The notes beneath the pieces are model-generated. The model had not been told where the DNA came from and ran no database searches. It saw nothing but the letters and a program-made list of their open reading frames with translations. The position numbers were made by a program, and so were the translations under genes. From Prevotellaceae bacterium (GTDB lineage Bacteria; Bacteroidota; Bacteroidia; Bacteroidales; Bacteroidaceae), in contig JAUNQM010000012.1 of NCBI GenBank assembly GCA_030536165.1, forward strand, positions 13,184 to 19,387: a stretch of DNA of 6,204 bases, read 5' to 3'. Positions 5,882 through 6,204 of this stretch are shown here, one piece after another. The first letter of the stretch is position 1. Each line of letters begins with the position of its first letter.

Positions 5882-5894
5882 GGAAGCGACTTCC
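5882..5894. repeat. Hairpin: 5-bp stem, CGA loop
   Basis: GGAAG (5882-5886) pairs with CTTCC (5890-5894) around CGA. It is the last clear hairpin of the cluster; a stem this short may be chance. Confidence 0.4.
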
Positions 5895-5973
5895 AGACGC
5901 CTTAGTATAAGCCCTCTTTTGGCATGAAAATCTTATATTTTTAGCGGACAGCGGGTGGGACGATACACCTTAT

Positions 5974-6005
5974 TATATATACGCGCGTGCATGCGTGCGC
6001 GTATG
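5974..6005. other. 32-bp alternating purine/pyrimidine tract with central palindrome
   Basis: Every base from 5974 to 6005 alternates pyrimidine and purine. The left part is TA steps and the rest CG, TG and CA steps. Within it, 5979-6004 is an imperfect palindrome: ATACGCGC (5979-5986) mirrors GCGCGTAT (5997-6004) around the palindrome GCATGC (5989-5994), with GT facing GT on each side. Such tracts favour left-handed Z-DNA or cruciform formation under negative supercoiling. No gene explains it. Confidence 0.7.
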
Positions 6006-6122
6006 AGCGGAAATCGTGAAAAAGTCCTGCTTTTCGCAAGATTTTTTTCTGATAGTTGCTATAGTTTTTATAGATTTTATGGGATGCTAATCAGAGTGCC
6101 TTTTGATGCATTTTTTAGCCCT

Positions 6123-6204
6123 TCACACCTTAGGTGTTACGCAAGAAACACCTAAGGTGTGACCACCACTAACACCTAAGGTGTGACAGCCGAAACACCT
6201 GAGG
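6123..6204. repeat. Array of a 16-bp palindromic repeat, about 23-bp period, running off the right edge
   Basis: The unit AACACCTAAGGTGTGA has a 13-bp palindromic core, ACACCT-A-AGGTGT. Copies lie at 6123-6138 (reverse orientation), 6147-6162, 6171-6186 and 6194-6204 (cut by the window end, with A changed to G at the centre). Spacers are 8, 8 and 7 bp and unrelated, and core centres are 23, 24 and 23 bp apart, a little over two helical turns. The spacers are much too short for CRISPR. Such arrays usually bind a dimeric protein, as operators or iterons do, or are mobile palindromic repeats. Confidence 0.8.

Larger units (their letters stand above)
5061..6204. other. 1.14-kb structured non-coding region, no convincing protein gene
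   Basis: After the terminator no open frame has a believable start, composition or domain. Short frames that cross this region run through hairpins and repeats on both strands. From 5061 to 5140 I see only a small GGCT-CTGC-AGCC hairpin (5108-5119). From 5143 to 5894 there is a dense set of hairpins and repeated words. From 5895 to 5970 I see nothing clear. Positions 5974-6005 are an alternating purine/pyrimidine palindrome, 6040-6120 is T-rich, and 6123 onward is a palindromic repeat array. Confidence 0.75.

Noticed and set aside
5955..6155. 66-residue plus-strand open frame
   Set aside because: It spans the alternating purine/pyrimidine tract and the first palindromic repeats, starts at a GTG with no supporting signal, and has an Arg/Cys/Phe-rich composition typical of non-coding DNA.
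6123..6204. CRISPR array
   Set aside because: The repeats are 16 bp and the spacers only 7-8 bp, far below CRISPR spacer length, one repeat is inverted, and no cas gene is in view.

Overview
The window looks like chromosomal DNA from a member of the Bacteroidales, most likely Prevotella or a close relative. Four signs point there. Promoters have the Bacteroidota form (-33 TTG or TTTG, about 19-20 bp, then -7 TAnnTTTG). Starts are preceded by A-rich stretches with no Shine-Dalgarno sequence. Two secreted proteins are built from modules typical of Prevotella surface proteins. Gene spacing is loose and AT-rich. The genus is an inference, not a measurement.

Layout. Positions 1-1561 (minus strand) hold a secreted multidomain protein whose C-terminus lies beyond the left edge. 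It has a signal peptide, an N-terminal beta-rich domain and two copies of a pair made of a chitobiase-C-like domain and an OB-like domain. Positions 1774-2661 (minus) encode a TIGR01212/YhcC-type radical SAM protein with an intact C-x11-C-x2-C cluster motif. Both minus genes have a well-formed promoter of their own. Going the other way from a shared 236-bp intergenic region, 2898-4196 (plus) encodes an M18 aminopeptidase with all expected metal ligands. It is followed after 26 bp by 4223-4972 (plus), a 249-residue secreted protein of unknown function with a GWNTFCVPF module and a short conserved-looking C-terminal tail. A strong intrinsic terminator (about 5007-5060) ends this transcript.

The remaining 1.14 kb (5061-6204) has no convincing protein gene but is rich in structure. 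About ten short perfect or near-perfect hairpins with different stem sequences lie between 5143 and 5894, some inside repeated flanking words. A good promoter at 5334-5364 sits just before a 67-nt nested stem (5374-5440), and a hairpin plus T6 tract follows at 5625-5643. Together these outline a candidate small RNA of about 270 nt. A 32-bp perfectly alternating purine/pyrimidine tract with an imperfect palindrome lies at 5974-6005. From 6123 to the right edge runs an array of a 16-bp palindromic repeat with 7-8 bp spacers, one copy inverted, cut off by the window end.

Working together: no metabolic pathway is evident. The aminopeptidase and the secreted protein are probably co-transcribed. 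The other two genes look like independent units. The non-coding right-hand end is the part most likely to hold something undescribed.
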